DNA of 64,000 bases from Burkholderia cepacia (GTDB lineage Bacteria > Pseudomonadota > Gammaproteobacteria > Burkholderiales > Burkholderiaceae), in the NCBI RefSeq assembly GCF_001718835.1, contig NZ_CP013443.1, positions 1,922,001 through 1,986,000 on the forward strand, written 5' to 3'. How positions within the stretch are numbered: the stretch's first letter is position 1; every line of letters starts with the position of its first letter. The notes beneath the pieces are model-generated. The model saw only the letters and a list, made by a program, of their open reading frames with translations. It was not told where the DNA came from and made no database searches. Position numbers and translations under genes: made by a program. This document shows positions 26,594 through 35,143 of this stretch, one piece after another.

Positions 26594-27346
26594 CTAATAC
26601 TGGGTCGCGTCGACCTTTACCTCGATCCTCGTATATTCCGGTCCTAGCAATTGCATTCGTTCAGTTTGCCCGCGCTCATCAGTCATCCCGACATAATGGG
26701 CGGCGCTCGTGGTGATTCGGTAGCAAACGTGCGCGAGTGGCTTCGAGGAAGACTCAAGGAACAACGCTTTATCTTCGGTGTGTGCCGTCCATCTCTCCGT
26801 CGCAACAATGCGAGCCGTTGCCGGCTCGCGCTTGTCCGCACACGTGAAACGATTACTGTCCGGTACGGGACCGGGCGTAGCCTCAGTGACTGCATAGCTG
26901 GCAACACCTCGCAAACCCGGCGTATTGCAAAGGCTCTGACAACCTTCCGGCGGGCATTTCGGGACAAATTCAACGCCGACTTGATGTACGTCGTCGGGGT
27001 CAGGCTTGCCGTCCTTCCCCTGAATTATCCGCTCTTGAACCCACACGTCTTGAGGATCCATTCCCAGTCGAACAAGGAAGGATTTCATTGCCTCACCGCG
27101 CAGCTTTGCCAACTCTTTCGGATTGCGCTCCCACGCAAAAGCGGCTGCATCTATCGTTGCTGATGCCCCTTCACGTGTCCACTCTCTCGCAGTTAGAAAG
27201 TGCCTGACAACGCTCAACCGATCGCTGTTGCCGATTTCTACAGAATTCAATGGCAGCTGCATATTGTCTAGTTCCAGCACTTTACATGCATATGCCTTTG
27301 ACGAGCCGAGCACAAACGCGATGAGAAGTAATGTTGACCGATTCAT
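26594..27346 (-). CDS. Secreted protein of unknown function in a lower-GC insert
   Basis: The ATG at 27346 begins a signal peptide (MNRSTLLLIAFVLGSSKAYA) followed by a Cys, giving a 250-residue secreted protein or possible lipoprotein. It has six further cysteines, including CPPEGCQSLC, and an OmpA-like region (ATIDAAAFAWERNPKELAKLRGEAMKSFLVRLGMDPQDV) of the type that measures or binds cell wall. The same frame is open upstream to 27637, so the protein could be 347 residues, but the internal signal peptide argues otherwise. GC content is clearly lower than in flanking genes, suggesting transfer. No close family is recognised. Confidence 0.6.
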   Translation of the reverse strand: MNRSTLLLIAFVLGSSKAYACKVLELDNMQLPLNSVEIGNSDRLSVVRHFLTAREWTREGASATIDAAAFAWERNPKELAKLRGEAMKSFLVRLGMDPQDVWVQERIIQGKDGKPDPDDVHQVGVEFVPKCPPEGCQSLCNTPGLRGVASYAVTEATPGPVPDSNRFTCADKREPATARIVATERWTAHTEDKALFLESSSKPLAHVCYRITTSAAHYVGMTDERGQTERMQLLGPEYTRIEVKVDATQY

Positions 27347-27637
27347 TATTTTGGCCCCGCTAACGAGCCAAAACGAACCACGCGATGCTGTCCGCATTGT
27401 TAATAGCCTGTTCAGGATGTTCTTTCGCCAATCGTCCGCAAGCCCAACGACCATACGCGCCCGGATAGTCCTCGGAACAAGGTTCCTGAATTCTGCGTCG
27501 CTCATGTTAGGGCAGATAGGCGGACCGTTCAGCGACAGCGGAACTACAACCTTCGAACCGGGGGCCGTGTTCGATTCGCCGCTTGCGACGTGAATCCACC
27601 CACCGTTTCCTTGCGCATTTGCATTGTCTCTTTCCAT
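27347..27637 (-). pseudogene. In-frame upstream extension, possible remnant of another gene
   Basis: About 97 codons from an ATG at 27637 run in frame, without a stop, into the signal peptide of the next gene. The piece starts MERDNANAQGNGGWIHVAS and contains a CPNMSDAEFRNLVP motif. It reads like real protein but has no signal peptide and ends abruptly where the secreted protein begins. It may be the truncated 5' part of an upstream gene fused by deletion, or a real N-terminal domain. Composition is lower in GC, like its neighbour. Confidence 0.35.
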
Positions 27638-27983
27638 GTTTTTTAGTCATCCACATTAAATATTCCCCTCGCCAACCTAACACCGACCCAACAGTGGGAT
27701 CAATTGTCCGAGTACGAAAAGGTGATAACGGTTTTCTGGTATTCGAACGAATGTCACGAAAAGCTAGCGGGCAAACGATGGCGGGGGTGAAAGTGAATTA
27801 TTCGGAGGAGCGGCGTCGGCCGGATGCCCGTAGGCCATGCCCATCAGCAGACGACGATCGCGCACCCCCGTTGCCAAGGACATCCAGAATTGTCCACAAT
27901 GCTGGCGGAACCGGTGCGCTAAAGCCGGTTCCTCGCGGCGTCGCGGCACACCGCGAACCAAACACGTCAAAAGGATCCCGGCC
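27638..27983. other. Intergenic region, no feature assigned
   Basis: 346 bases between two divergent genes. The part next to 27638 is AT-rich (AACCTAACACC, AAAAGGTGATAACGG) and the rest returns to high GC near 27790. It must hold promoters for both genes, but I see no convincing -10/-35 pair, repeat or RNA. Confidence 0.4.
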
Positions 27984-29591
27984 ATGCCGATCAACAAAAG
28001 AGGATGCACGGCGATTGCGGCGTTGATGCTCACGCCGCTCGCCGCGTTCGCAGCACCCGCCTATACCGCTGCATTGACCCTCGCCAGCCTCTCCCCGTCC
28101 GTCGGCGGAACCGACAAGGCAACGCTGCAGCTCGCCAACACCGGCACCGCGCCCGCCGCTGCCGGCCTGACGATCGGCATGCCCGCCGGCTTTACGGCGG
28201 ACGGCTTGACGAGCGCGTGCGGCGGCGCGCTCACCGCCAGCGACGCCACTGTCACGCTCTCCGGCGCGACAGTGCCTGCCGGCGGCGCCTGTACGTTCAC
28301 GTTTACGACCCACGTGCCGCCCGTCGCATCGCTGCCGCCGCCGGGCGCGCGCAGCTTCAGCATCACGGCGAGCACCGCTCCAAACCTCGCGACGCTGTCG
28401 GCCAGCACCGCGCCGACGCTCAAGGGCTTCCTCGGCGCGACGCCGGGGCTATACAGCAATACGTGGTTCCCGTCGACGGTGCGCAGCGTCGCGATCCTCG
28501 ACCTGTTCATCACGCCGCAGACCGACCCCGGCCCGAACTCGAACGTGTTCTGGTCGAACCAGGTCAACTCGCTGCACGGCTACACGGGCCTGCAGTCGAC
28601 CGAACTGGTGTCGGCCACCGAAGGCGTCGGCAAGCAATTCCTGTTCAGCCTGTGGGGCGCGACCGCCGCGCAGCCCGGCACCCCCGCGAGCGCCGGCATC
28701 GGCGCGGGCAGCTACTGCACGGTCAGCGGCTCGGCGACGGACGGCAGCGCAGGCGCGCAGTGCCGCTACCGCTACGAGTGGCAGGCAGGCCACACGTACC
28801 GTTTCCGCATCACGCCGGACGCGAACCAGGGCCCCGGCTGGTTCAAGAGCAACGTGACCGACGTGACGAACGGCGCGACCGGCGACAGCTTCGACATCGG
28901 CAGCATCTACGTCGGCACGACGCAGACGCAGGTGCCGGTCTCGTCGATCAGCCAGTGGGTCGAGTACTTCGACTGGAATTCGAGCCGCACGAGCTGCGCG
29001 TCGGTCGCCTACACGAACGCGCAGTTCAGCGTGCGCGCGTACGACGCGCTCGGCAACGCGGTGACGGTGCCGGCCCCGTCGGTCACGGTCAACAAGACCT
29101 GCCCGGCGTCCTACGCGAACGCGTCCGCGTCGAACGGCGTCGCGACGCTGATCGGCGGCCCGCAGCAGTCGGCGGCCGGCCTCGTCAAGGCGAACGGCGC
29201 ATGCCTGACGGCCACGAGCGGCCTGCGCGACGGCAGCCCCGCGGCGCTCGGCGCCTGCCCGACGCTCGCGTCGGTGCGCGCGTCGGGCGGCACGCACTTC
29301 AATCCGCAGCTGTGGGTCGCCGCCGGCGACGGCACGCTGCAGACCAAGTCCAGCTACTGCCTGACCGCCCCGGCGCCGGGCGCTGCCGGCGGCGCGCTGC
29401 TGCGCACCTGCGTGCCCGGCGAAGCGGACCAGCAATGGCAGGTGACGGCCGGCCCGCAGCCGGGCACGGCACAACTCGTATCGCTGCCGACGGGCCGCTG
29501 CCTCGCGCCTGCCGGCAGCACGCTCGGCCTCCAGCCGTGCACCGCGGCCACGGCCGTCTGGGCGACGCCGGGCAAAAGCTTCGCGTACTGA
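27984..29591 (+). CDS. Secreted DUF3472-like protein with C-terminal ricin-type lectin region
   Basis: A 535-residue exported protein. A signal peptide ends near AFAAPAY (about residue 22). Residues 30-125 look like a DUF11-type immunoglobulin-like repeat (LSPSVGGTDKATLQLANTGTAPA). The middle (about 135-365) contains FWSNQVNSLHGYTGLQS and WVEYFDWNSSRTSC, resembling DUF3472. The last 170 residues have repeated QxW-type patterns (NPQLWVAAGD, DQQWQVTAG) and GRCLAPAG, like a ricin beta-trefoil carbohydrate-binding domain. It is probably a secreted carbohydrate-binding protein or enzyme. An AGGATCCCGGCC site precedes the ATG; the bidirectional terminator at 29627 follows. Confidence 0.7.
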   Translation: MPINKRGCTAIAALMLTPLAAFAAPAYTAALTLASLSPSVGGTDKATLQLANTGTAPAAAGLTIGMPAGFTADGLTSACGGALTASDATVTLSGATVPAGGACTFTFTTHVPPVASLPPPGARSFSITASTAPNLATLSASTAPTLKGFLGATPGLYSNTWFPSTVRSVAILDLFITPQTDPGPNSNVFWSNQVNSLHGYTGLQSTELVSATEGVGKQFLFSLWGATAAQPGTPASAGIGAGSYCTVSGSATDGSAGAQCRYRYEWQAGHTYRFRITPDANQGPGWFKSNVTDVTNGATGDSFDIGSIYVGTTQTQVPVSSISQWVEYFDWNSSRTSCASVAYTNAQFSVRAYDALGNAVTVPAPSVTVNKTCPASYANASASNGVATLIGGPQQSAAGLVKANGACLTATSGLRDGSPAALGACPTLASVRASGGTHFNPQLWVAAGDGTLQTKSSYCLTAPAPGAAGGALLRTCVPGEADQQWQVTAGPQPGTAQLVSLPTGRCLAPAGSTLGLQPCTAATAVWATPGKSFAY

Positions 29592-29626
29592 CCTGACCGG
29601 CGCGCGTCGCGACGGCGCAATAGAAA

Positions 29627-29660
29627 ACGCCCGGCCCGACTCGTCGTCGGCGCCGGGCGT
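29627..29660. terminator. Bidirectional terminator between convergent genes
   Basis: Stem ACGCCCGGC (29627-29635) / GCCGGGCGT (29652-29660), preceded by AAAA and followed by CTT, between the DUF3472 gene and potI. It can serve both strands. Confidence 0.65.
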
Positions 29661-29686
29661 CTTGCGTGGCGTCGGGCGAAACGGCG

Positions 29687-30517
29687 TCAGGCCATCGCCG
29701 CCGCTGCCGCCGTCATCCTGCGCCGCTCCTGGCGCAGCATCACGAAGTTCGCGATCACGACGCCGGCCGTCACCGCGACGATGAACAGCGTCGCGAGCGC
29801 GTTCATCTCCGGGTTCAGGCCGAGGCGCACGCGCGAGAACACGACGAGCGGCAGCGTCGTCGAGCCGGGGCCCGACAGGAACGCCGACAGCACGAGGTCG
29901 TCGATCGACAGCGTGAACGACAGCAGCCAGCCCGCGATCAGCGCCTGCGAGATCAGCGGCAGCGTGATCGTGAAGAACACCTTCAGCGGCGTCGCGCCGA
30001 GATCGAGCGCGGCCTCTTCCAGCGACGGATTCAGCTCGCGCACGCGCGACTGCACGATGATCGCGACGTACGAGATACACAGCATCACGTGGCCGAGCCA
30101 GATCGTGAAGATGCCGCGCTCGGCCGGCCAGCCGATCCACTTCGCGAGCTCGATGAACAGCAGCAGCAGCGAGATCCCCTGGATCACCTCGGGAATCACG
30201 AGCGGCGCGTTGATCATCCCGCTGAACAGCGCGAAACCGCGAAAGCGCCCCATCCGCGCGAGCACGAAACCGGCCCAGGTGCCGATGATCACCGACGCGA
30301 ACGCGGTCAGCACGCCGATCTTCAGCGACAGCCACGCGGCCGTCAGCAGCTCGTCGTCCTCGACGAGCGCCGAGTACCAGCGGAACGAGAACCCCGACCA
30401 CACGGTGACGAGCTTCGACTCGTTGAACGAATAGACGATCAGGCTGATGATCGGGATGTACAGGAACGCGAAGCCGGCAAACAGCGCCGCGAACTGCAGG
30501 TAACGATTCGGCTTCAT
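29687..30517 (-). CDS. potI: Putrescine ABC transporter permease PotI
   Basis: A 276-residue inner-membrane permease with six helices and the EAA loop motif facing the ATPase (EEAALDLGATPLKVFFTITLP). It overlaps the potH stop by four bases (ATGA), so the two subunits are translationally coupled. With PotH it forms the membrane channel of the polyamine importer encoded here. It is the last gene of potF-potG-potH-potI, transcribed on the minus strand. Confidence 0.92.
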   Translation of the reverse strand: MKPNRYLQFAALFAGFAFLYIPIISLIVYSFNESKLVTVWSGFSFRWYSALVEDDELLTAAWLSLKIGVLTAFASVIIGTWAGFVLARMGRFRGFALFSGMINAPLVIPEVIQGISLLLLFIELAKWIGWPAERGIFTIWLGHVMLCISYVAIIVQSRVRELNPSLEEAALDLGATPLKVFFTITLPLISQALIAGWLLSFTLSIDDLVLSAFLSGPGSTTLPLVVFSRVRLGLNPEMNALATLFIVAVTAGVVIANFVMLRQERRRMTAAAAAMA

Positions 30518-31440
30518 CGACGGCCTCCCTGCTCCTTCGCCTGGAAGTGCTGGAACATCGCCATCGGCACGAGCAGCAGCAGCACCATCGCGCAGGTCAC
30601 CGCCGACGCCATCGGCCAGTCTGCGTTGTTGAAGAACTCGTTCCACATCACGCGGCCGATCATCAGCGTGTTCGCGCCGCCGAGCAGCTCGGGAATCACG
30701 TACTCGCCCACCGCCGGGATGAACACGAGCAGGCAGCCCGCGATGATCCCGTTCTTCGACAGCGGCAGCGTGATCTGCACGAACGCCTTCCACGGCTTCG
30801 CGCCGAGGTCGTACGCGGCTTCGAGCAGACGCAGGTCCATCTTCACCAGATGCGCGTACAGCGGCATCACCAGGAACGGCAGGTACGAATACACCATCCC
30901 GATATACACCGCGTAGTTGGTGCGATACAGCTCGATCGGCGTATGCGTGAGGCCGATCCACATCAGGAAGTTGTTCAGCAGCCCGTTGTTCTTCAGGATG
31001 CCGATCCACGCGTACACGCGGATCAGGAACGACGTCCAGAACGGCAGCATCACGCCCATCATCAGCAGGTTGCGGGTCGCCGGGTTCGAGCGCGCGATGT
31101 AGTACGCCATCGGATAGCCGATCAGCAGGCACAGCAGCGTCGTGATCGCGGCCACCCACACCGAGTTCACGTAGGTCGCGAAATACAGGCTGTCCGTGAA
31201 CAGGAACGCGTAGTGCGACAGGTTCAGCGCGACGTGCACGACGCCGTCGGTGTACGACGCAAGTTCCGTGTACGGCGGGATGCCGAGCTGCAGCTCCGCG
31301 AAACTGATCTTGACGACCAGCACGAACGGCACGAGGAAGAACAGCACGAGCCACGTGTACGGGCCGGCCACGACCGCCGTGGCGCCCGTCAGGTTGAAGC
31401 GCCGCACCGGCCACGAGAGCATGGACTTGAGCGCGGTCAT
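30514..31440 (-). CDS. potH: Putrescine ABC transporter permease PotH
   Basis: A 308-residue permease with six membrane helices after an N-terminal cytoplasmic segment. Its EAA loop (LEAAYDLGAKPWKAFVQITLP) docks on PotG. Its start overlaps the potG stop by four bases and its stop overlaps the potI start by four bases. Together with PotI it makes the heterodimeric pore that moves putrescine into the cytoplasm. Confidence 0.92.
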   Translation of the reverse strand: MTALKSMLSWPVRRFNLTGATAVVAGPYTWLVLFFLVPFVLVVKISFAELQLGIPPYTELASYTDGVVHVALNLSHYAFLFTDSLYFATYVNSVWVAAITTLLCLLIGYPMAYYIARSNPATRNLLMMGVMLPFWTSFLIRVYAWIGILKNNGLLNNFLMWIGLTHTPIELYRTNYAVYIGMVYSYLPFLVMPLYAHLVKMDLRLLEAAYDLGAKPWKAFVQITLPLSKNGIIAGCLLVFIPAVGEYVIPELLGGANTLMIGRVMWNEFFNNADWPMASAVTCAMVLLLLVPMAMFQHFQAKEQGGRR

Positions 31441-32609
31441 GACGTCAGCACCACGCCGGCCGTCGCGCTCCAGCGCACGTAGATCTCGTCGCCGAGCGAC
31501 GGCGTGTCGAGCTCCGAAATCGCGAGGCTCGACACGTTCGCGATCACCGTCTTGCCGCCGTCGAGCTTCACGTGATACAGCGAATAGCCGCCCATGTACG
31601 CGACGTTGCTGATCCGGCCGCGCGCCCAGTTGAACGCGCCTTCGGGCGGCTTGCGCGTGAGCGCGATCCGCTCGGGCCGCACCGACACCGTGACCGGCAT
31701 CCCGAGCGGGCCCGAGATCCCGTGGCTCACGTACAGCCGGCTCGGCAGCTCCGGCGATTCGATGTACACGTGGTCGGGTTCGTCCTCGACGGTCACGCCT
31801 TCGAACAGGTTCGTCGAACCGATGAATTCGGCCGAGAAGCGGCTGTTCGGGTATTCGTACACTTCGTTCGGCGAGCCGATCTGCACGATCTGGCCTTCGC
31901 TCATCACCGCGAGGCGATTGGCCATCGTCATCGCCTCTTCCTGGTCGTGCGTGACCATGATGCAGGTGACGCCGACCTTGTTCAGGATGTTGACGAGCTC
32001 GATCTGCGTGCGCTGGCGGATCTGCTTGTCGAGCGCGGACATCGGCTCGTCGAGCAGCAGCAGCTTCGGGCGCTTGACCAGCGAACGCGCGAGCGCGACG
32101 CGCTGCTGCTGGCCGCCCGACAGCTGGTGCGGCTTGCGCTTCGCGTACTTGCTCATCTGCACGAGTTCGAGCGCCGCGGCCACGCGCTCCTTCAGCTCGG
32201 CCTTCGGCGTGCCTTCCTGCTTGAGGCCGAACGCGACGTTCGACTCGACCGACATGTGCGGGAACAGCGCATACGACTGGAACATCATGTTCACGGGCCG
32301 CTTGTACGGCGGCATCTGCGCGAGGTCCTCGCCGTCGATCAGGATCTTGCCCGACGTGACCGTCTCGAGGCCCGCGAGCATCCGCAGCAACGTCGACTTG
32401 CCGCAGCCCGAGCTGCCGAGCAGCGCGAACAGCTCGCCCTGGCGCACCGTCAGGTTGACGCTGCGCACGGCTTCGGTGTCGCCGAACTTCTTGACGACGT
32501 CGACGATCTGGACAAAGTTCTCGGCGCGCGCACCGGCGCCGGTGGAGGAAACGGAGGACGGTGCGCCCGCGACCGGCGCACCCGACTGGCTATTCATGAT
32601 GTGCTGCAT
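31437..32609 (-). CDS. potG: Putrescine ABC transporter ATPase PotG
   Basis: A 390-residue ABC ATPase. Walker A GSSGCGKS is at residues 65-72, the LSGGQQQRVALARSL signature and Walker B LLLLDEPMSALD follow, and a TOBE/OB-type regulatory domain fills the C-terminal 120 residues, as in PotA/PotG-type importers. Two starts are possible: ATG at 32609 sits very close to AGGAG, and ATG at 32597 is farther. A hairpin in the gap to potF may tune its expression relative to the binding protein. Confidence 0.92.
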   Translation of the reverse strand: MQHIMNSQSGAPVAGAPSSVSSTGAGARAENFVQIVDVVKKFGDTEAVRSVNLTVRQGELFALLGSSGCGKSTLLRMLAGLETVTSGKILIDGEDLAQMPPYKRPVNMMFQSYALFPHMSVESNVAFGLKQEGTPKAELKERVAAALELVQMSKYAKRKPHQLSGGQQQRVALARSLVKRPKLLLLDEPMSALDKQIRQRTQIELVNILNKVGVTCIMVTHDQEEAMTMANRLAVMSEGQIVQIGSPNEVYEYPNSRFSAEFIGSTNLFEGVTVEDEPDHVYIESPELPSRLYVSHGISGPLGMPVTVSVRPERIALTRKPPEGAFNWARGRISNVAYMGGYSLYHVKLDGGKTVIANVSSLAISELDTPSLGDEIYVRWSATAGVVLTS

Positions 32610-32630
32610 CTCTCCTGCGTTGAACGAACA

Positions 32631-32655
32631 AAGCCCCCGGGGGCACCAGGGGCTT
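32631..32655 (-). terminator. Intercistronic hairpin between potF and potG
   Basis: Stem AAGCCCC (32631-32637) / GGGGCTT (32649-32655). On the minus strand the right arm is followed by T residues and GTTCG. It lies in the 73-base gap after the binding-protein gene and probably attenuates transcription so that PotF is made in excess of the membrane complex. Confidence 0.5.
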
Positions 32656-32682
32656 CATGACTGCTGGGAACGCCGGCTCGCG

Positions 32683-33777
32683 TCAGCGGCCCGACTTCAG
32701 CTCGGTCCACAGACGCGTCTGCAGACGCTGGATTTCAGGCGGCAGCGGCTTGAGCAGGAACAGCGTCTTCACGACGTCGGCCGGCGGATAGACGGCCGGA
32801 TCGTTCGCGACGTCGGGCCGCACGTACTTGCGGGCCTCGGCGTTGGCGCTCGGGTAGTACACCGCGTTCGTGATCGCCGCGTGCACCTTCGGATCCTCGA
32901 TGTAGTTGATCCATTCCAGCGCGGCTTCCTTGTTCTTCGCGTCCTTCGGGATCGCCATCACGTCGAACCACACCGGCGCGCCGCCCTTCGGAATGAAGTA
33001 CTCGACCTTGTACGACTTCTTCGCCTCGATCGCGCGATGCTTGGCGATCACGACGTCGCCCGACCAGCCGAACGCAAAGCAGATGTCGCCGCCGACCAGG
33101 TCGTTGATGTAACCCGACGAGTTGAATTGCGTGATGTACGGGCGGATCTTCTTCAGCACTTCCATCGCGGCCTTGTAGTCGGCCGGGTTCGTGCTCATCG
33201 GATCCTTGCCGATGTAGTGCAGCGTCGCCGCGAACATCTGGTCGGGCGCGTCGAGCACCGACACGCCGCAGGTCTTCAGCTTCGAGATGTTTTCCGGCTT
33301 GAACAGGATGTCCCAGTTGTCGAGCGGCACCTTGCCGAGCGCCTGCTGCGCCTTCGTCAGGTTGTAGGCGAGACCGGTCGTGCCGTACGCCCAGGGCACC
33401 GAGAACTTGTTGCCCGGGTCCGCGCCGGCGACGAGCGCCATCAGCTGCGGATCGAGGTACTTGAGGTTCGGCAGCTTCGACTTGTCGAGCGGCGCGAAGA
33501 TGCCGGCGGCGATCTGCTTGCCCGCGTAGTTGCTGGTCGGCACGACGATGTCGTAGCCCGAGCTGCCCGTCAGCAGCTTCGCCTGCAGCGTATCGTCGCT
33601 GTCGTAGTTGTCGTAGCGGACCTTGACGCCCGTCTGCTTCTCGAAGTTCGGGATCGTGTCCTTCGCAATGTAGTCCGACCAGTTATAGACATTGAGCTGC
33701 GTATCCTTCGCCGCTGCCGCCGATGCACCCACGCACAGCGCGAGCGCTGCGAACCGGCCCACTACCTTTGCTTTCAT
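32683..33777 (-). CDS. potF: Putrescine-binding periplasmic protein PotF
   Basis: A 364-residue substrate-binding protein. The signal peptide (MKAKVVGRFAALALCVGASAAAA) precedes the mature start LNVYNWSDYIAKDTIPNFEKQTG, a hallmark of the PotD/PotF group. Aromatic and acidic residues that bind polyamines in this family are present in YNWSDY, SDDTLQ and GWSGD. It starts the pot operon, with a GGAGGGAG ribosome site before the ATG at 33777. Spermidine preference cannot be excluded from sequence alone. Confidence 0.92.
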   Translation of the reverse strand: MKAKVVGRFAALALCVGASAAAAKDTQLNVYNWSDYIAKDTIPNFEKQTGVKVRYDNYDSDDTLQAKLLTGSSGYDIVVPTSNYAGKQIAAGIFAPLDKSKLPNLKYLDPQLMALVAGADPGNKFSVPWAYGTTGLAYNLTKAQQALGKVPLDNWDILFKPENISKLKTCGVSVLDAPDQMFAATLHYIGKDPMSTNPADYKAAMEVLKKIRPYITQFNSSGYINDLVGGDICFAFGWSGDVVIAKHRAIEAKKSYKVEYFIPKGGAPVWFDVMAIPKDAKNKEAALEWINYIEDPKVHAAITNAVYYPSANAEARKYVRPDVANDPAVYPPADVVKTLFLLKPLPPEIQRLQTRLWTELKSGR

Positions 33778-34142
33778 CCCGTTCTCCCTCCGGCCGGACA
33801 CGTTGCCCGGCTGCCGTCTGCCTCGTCATGGCGGCGCGTGAAAATCCGCGCCGCCCCTCGAAAACCCCGAAAACTACCATCATTCGCGCCCCGTCACAAA
33901 AAAATCATGCCGGTGTCGCGCAAACGGAACAGATTCCTGTCGCAAACCGGCATCCCGGCGCGCGCAGCGGGGTAATCCGGAGGAAATTCTATCGGGTAAT
34001 TTCCGTCTGTCCATCCTGAAAATGGACAGGCGAAAGCGATCGGCCGACAGGCGGCCTCGCCCGGCGTCGCGCCGGGCGCCGGGAGCGGCCGCGCCCGATG
34101 CATTAAAATGCCCGCTGACGTTTTCCCCGTGCGAACCTTCCG
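33778..34142. other. Intergenic region between divergent potF and DUF1289 genes
   Basis: 365 bases. It contains TGCCGGT...ACCGGCA, a long-range inverted repeat (33906-33950) enclosing GTCGCGCAAAC / CTGTCGCAAAC direct repeats, and an AT-richer stretch GCATTAAAATG (34098-34108) that could be a -10 region for the DUF1289 gene. No gene is supported here. Confidence 0.4.
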
Positions 34143-34346
34143 ATGGCCTCCAATCTCCACGACCTGCCCGACAGCCCCTGCATCGGCGTGTGCTCGACCC
34201 TCTTCGACGAAGTCTGCAAGGGCTGCGGCCGCACAGCGGCCGAAGTGTCGAACTGGGTGTTCCTGAGCGACGACGAAAAACGCGCGGTATGGGAGCGCAT
34301 CCAGCGCGAAGGCACCGCGATGCGCTTCCAGTACGACAAGCTGTAA
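34143..34346 (+). CDS. DUF1289 small cysteine-rich protein
   Basis: A 67-residue protein with the DUF1289 pattern: SPCIGVC (Cys13, Cys17) and CKGCGRT (Cys25, Cys28), then a helical W-x6-DDEKRAVWERI segment. Four cysteines at this spacing suggest zinc or iron-sulfur binding. The family is widespread in proteobacteria and of unknown function. The start at 34143 is followed immediately by the conserved N-terminus; the upstream sequence is weakly GAAC-CTTCCG without a strong ribosome site. Confidence 0.85.
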   Translation: MASNLHDLPDSPCIGVCSTLFDEVCKGCGRTAAEVSNWVFLSDDEKRAVWERIQREGTAMRFQYDKL

Positions 34347-34365
34347 ATCCGCCGCGCAAAAAAAA

Positions 34366-34389
34366 GCGGCATGCAGACCGCCATGCCGC
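34366..34389 (-). terminator. Intrinsic terminator of ompW
   Basis: Stem GCGGCATG (34366-34373) / CATGCCGC (34382-34389). On the minus strand it is followed by a run of eight T, giving a classic intrinsic terminator for ompW, and it also lies just after the DUF1289 stop. Confidence 0.75.
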
Positions 34390-34435
34390 CAACCCCAACT
34401 CTGTTCTTGTTGCGTCTGTTGCGCGTGCTGCGTGA

Positions 34436-35077
34436 TCAGAACTTCATCCCGACGCCCACGCCGACGATCAGCGGATCGATGTGCAGCGTGCCGATGCCCT
34501 TGTCGCCGAGCGTCGCATCGGTGCTCATCCAGATCTTCTTCACGTCGACGTTCATGAAGACCTTCTTCGTCAACTGCACGTCCACGCCGGCCTGCAGCGC
34601 GGGGCCGAAGCTGCTCTTGTTGATCGACACGCCCTGCCCGCCGACGTTGAGCCCGTTGTTGTAGAAGTACGTGTAGTTCACGCCCGCGCCGACATACGGA
34701 CGCACCTTGCCGGCATGGTTGAAGTGATACTGCAGCAGCAGCGTCGGCGGCAGCACGCCCACGCCGCCGAGATTGCCGAGGCTCGACGTCAGCTGGTGCC
34801 GCGACGTGCCGAGAATCAGTTCGACGCCGAGGTAGTCGCGGATCATGTACGTGAAGTCGAGCTCGGGCACGATCGCGTTGTTCACGCCGACGTTGAGCGC
34901 GCCCAGCGTGTCGCTCGCGCGTTCGTTCGGCTGGATGCTGATTGCGCGCAGGCGGGCCAGAAAATCGCCCTGGTTGATGCCGTCGCCCGGCGAAGCCGCG
35001 TGCGACACCGCCGGCATCGCGGCAAGACCCGCAGCGCATGCCGCGGCGGTAACAATTTTTTGAATCGTGTTATGCAT
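34436..35077 (-). CDS. ompW: Outer membrane protein OmpW
   Basis: A 213-residue eight-stranded beta-barrel protein. The signal peptide (MHNTIQKIVTAAACAAGLAAMPAVSHAA) precedes GDFLARLRAISIQPNE, and the protein ends in VGVGVGMKF with the terminal Phe used by the barrel-assembly machinery. OmpW forms a narrow hydrophobic channel in the outer membrane. The ATG at 35077 was preferred because the longer upstream frame would displace the signal peptide. A strong terminator follows. Confidence 0.92.
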   Translation of the reverse strand: MHNTIQKIVTAAACAAGLAAMPAVSHAASPGDGINQGDFLARLRAISIQPNERASDTLGALNVGVNNAIVPELDFTYMIRDYLGVELILGTSRHQLTSSLGNLGGVGVLPPTLLLQYHFNHAGKVRPYVGAGVNYTYFYNNGLNVGGQGVSINKSSFGPALQAGVDVQLTKKVFMNVDVKKIWMSTDATLGDKGIGTLHIDPLIVGVGVGMKF

Positions 35078-35143
35078 CTGTATGGACCCCCAAAGAACGG
35101 AATCCATTCTGCCGGCAGGGTCTTGGGTGCGTTTTGATGTTCG

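Noticed and set aside
27837..27983. Longer N-terminus for the DUF3472-like protein
   Set aside because: The signal peptide begins at 27984; the upstream part is Arg/Cys-rich and not signal-like.
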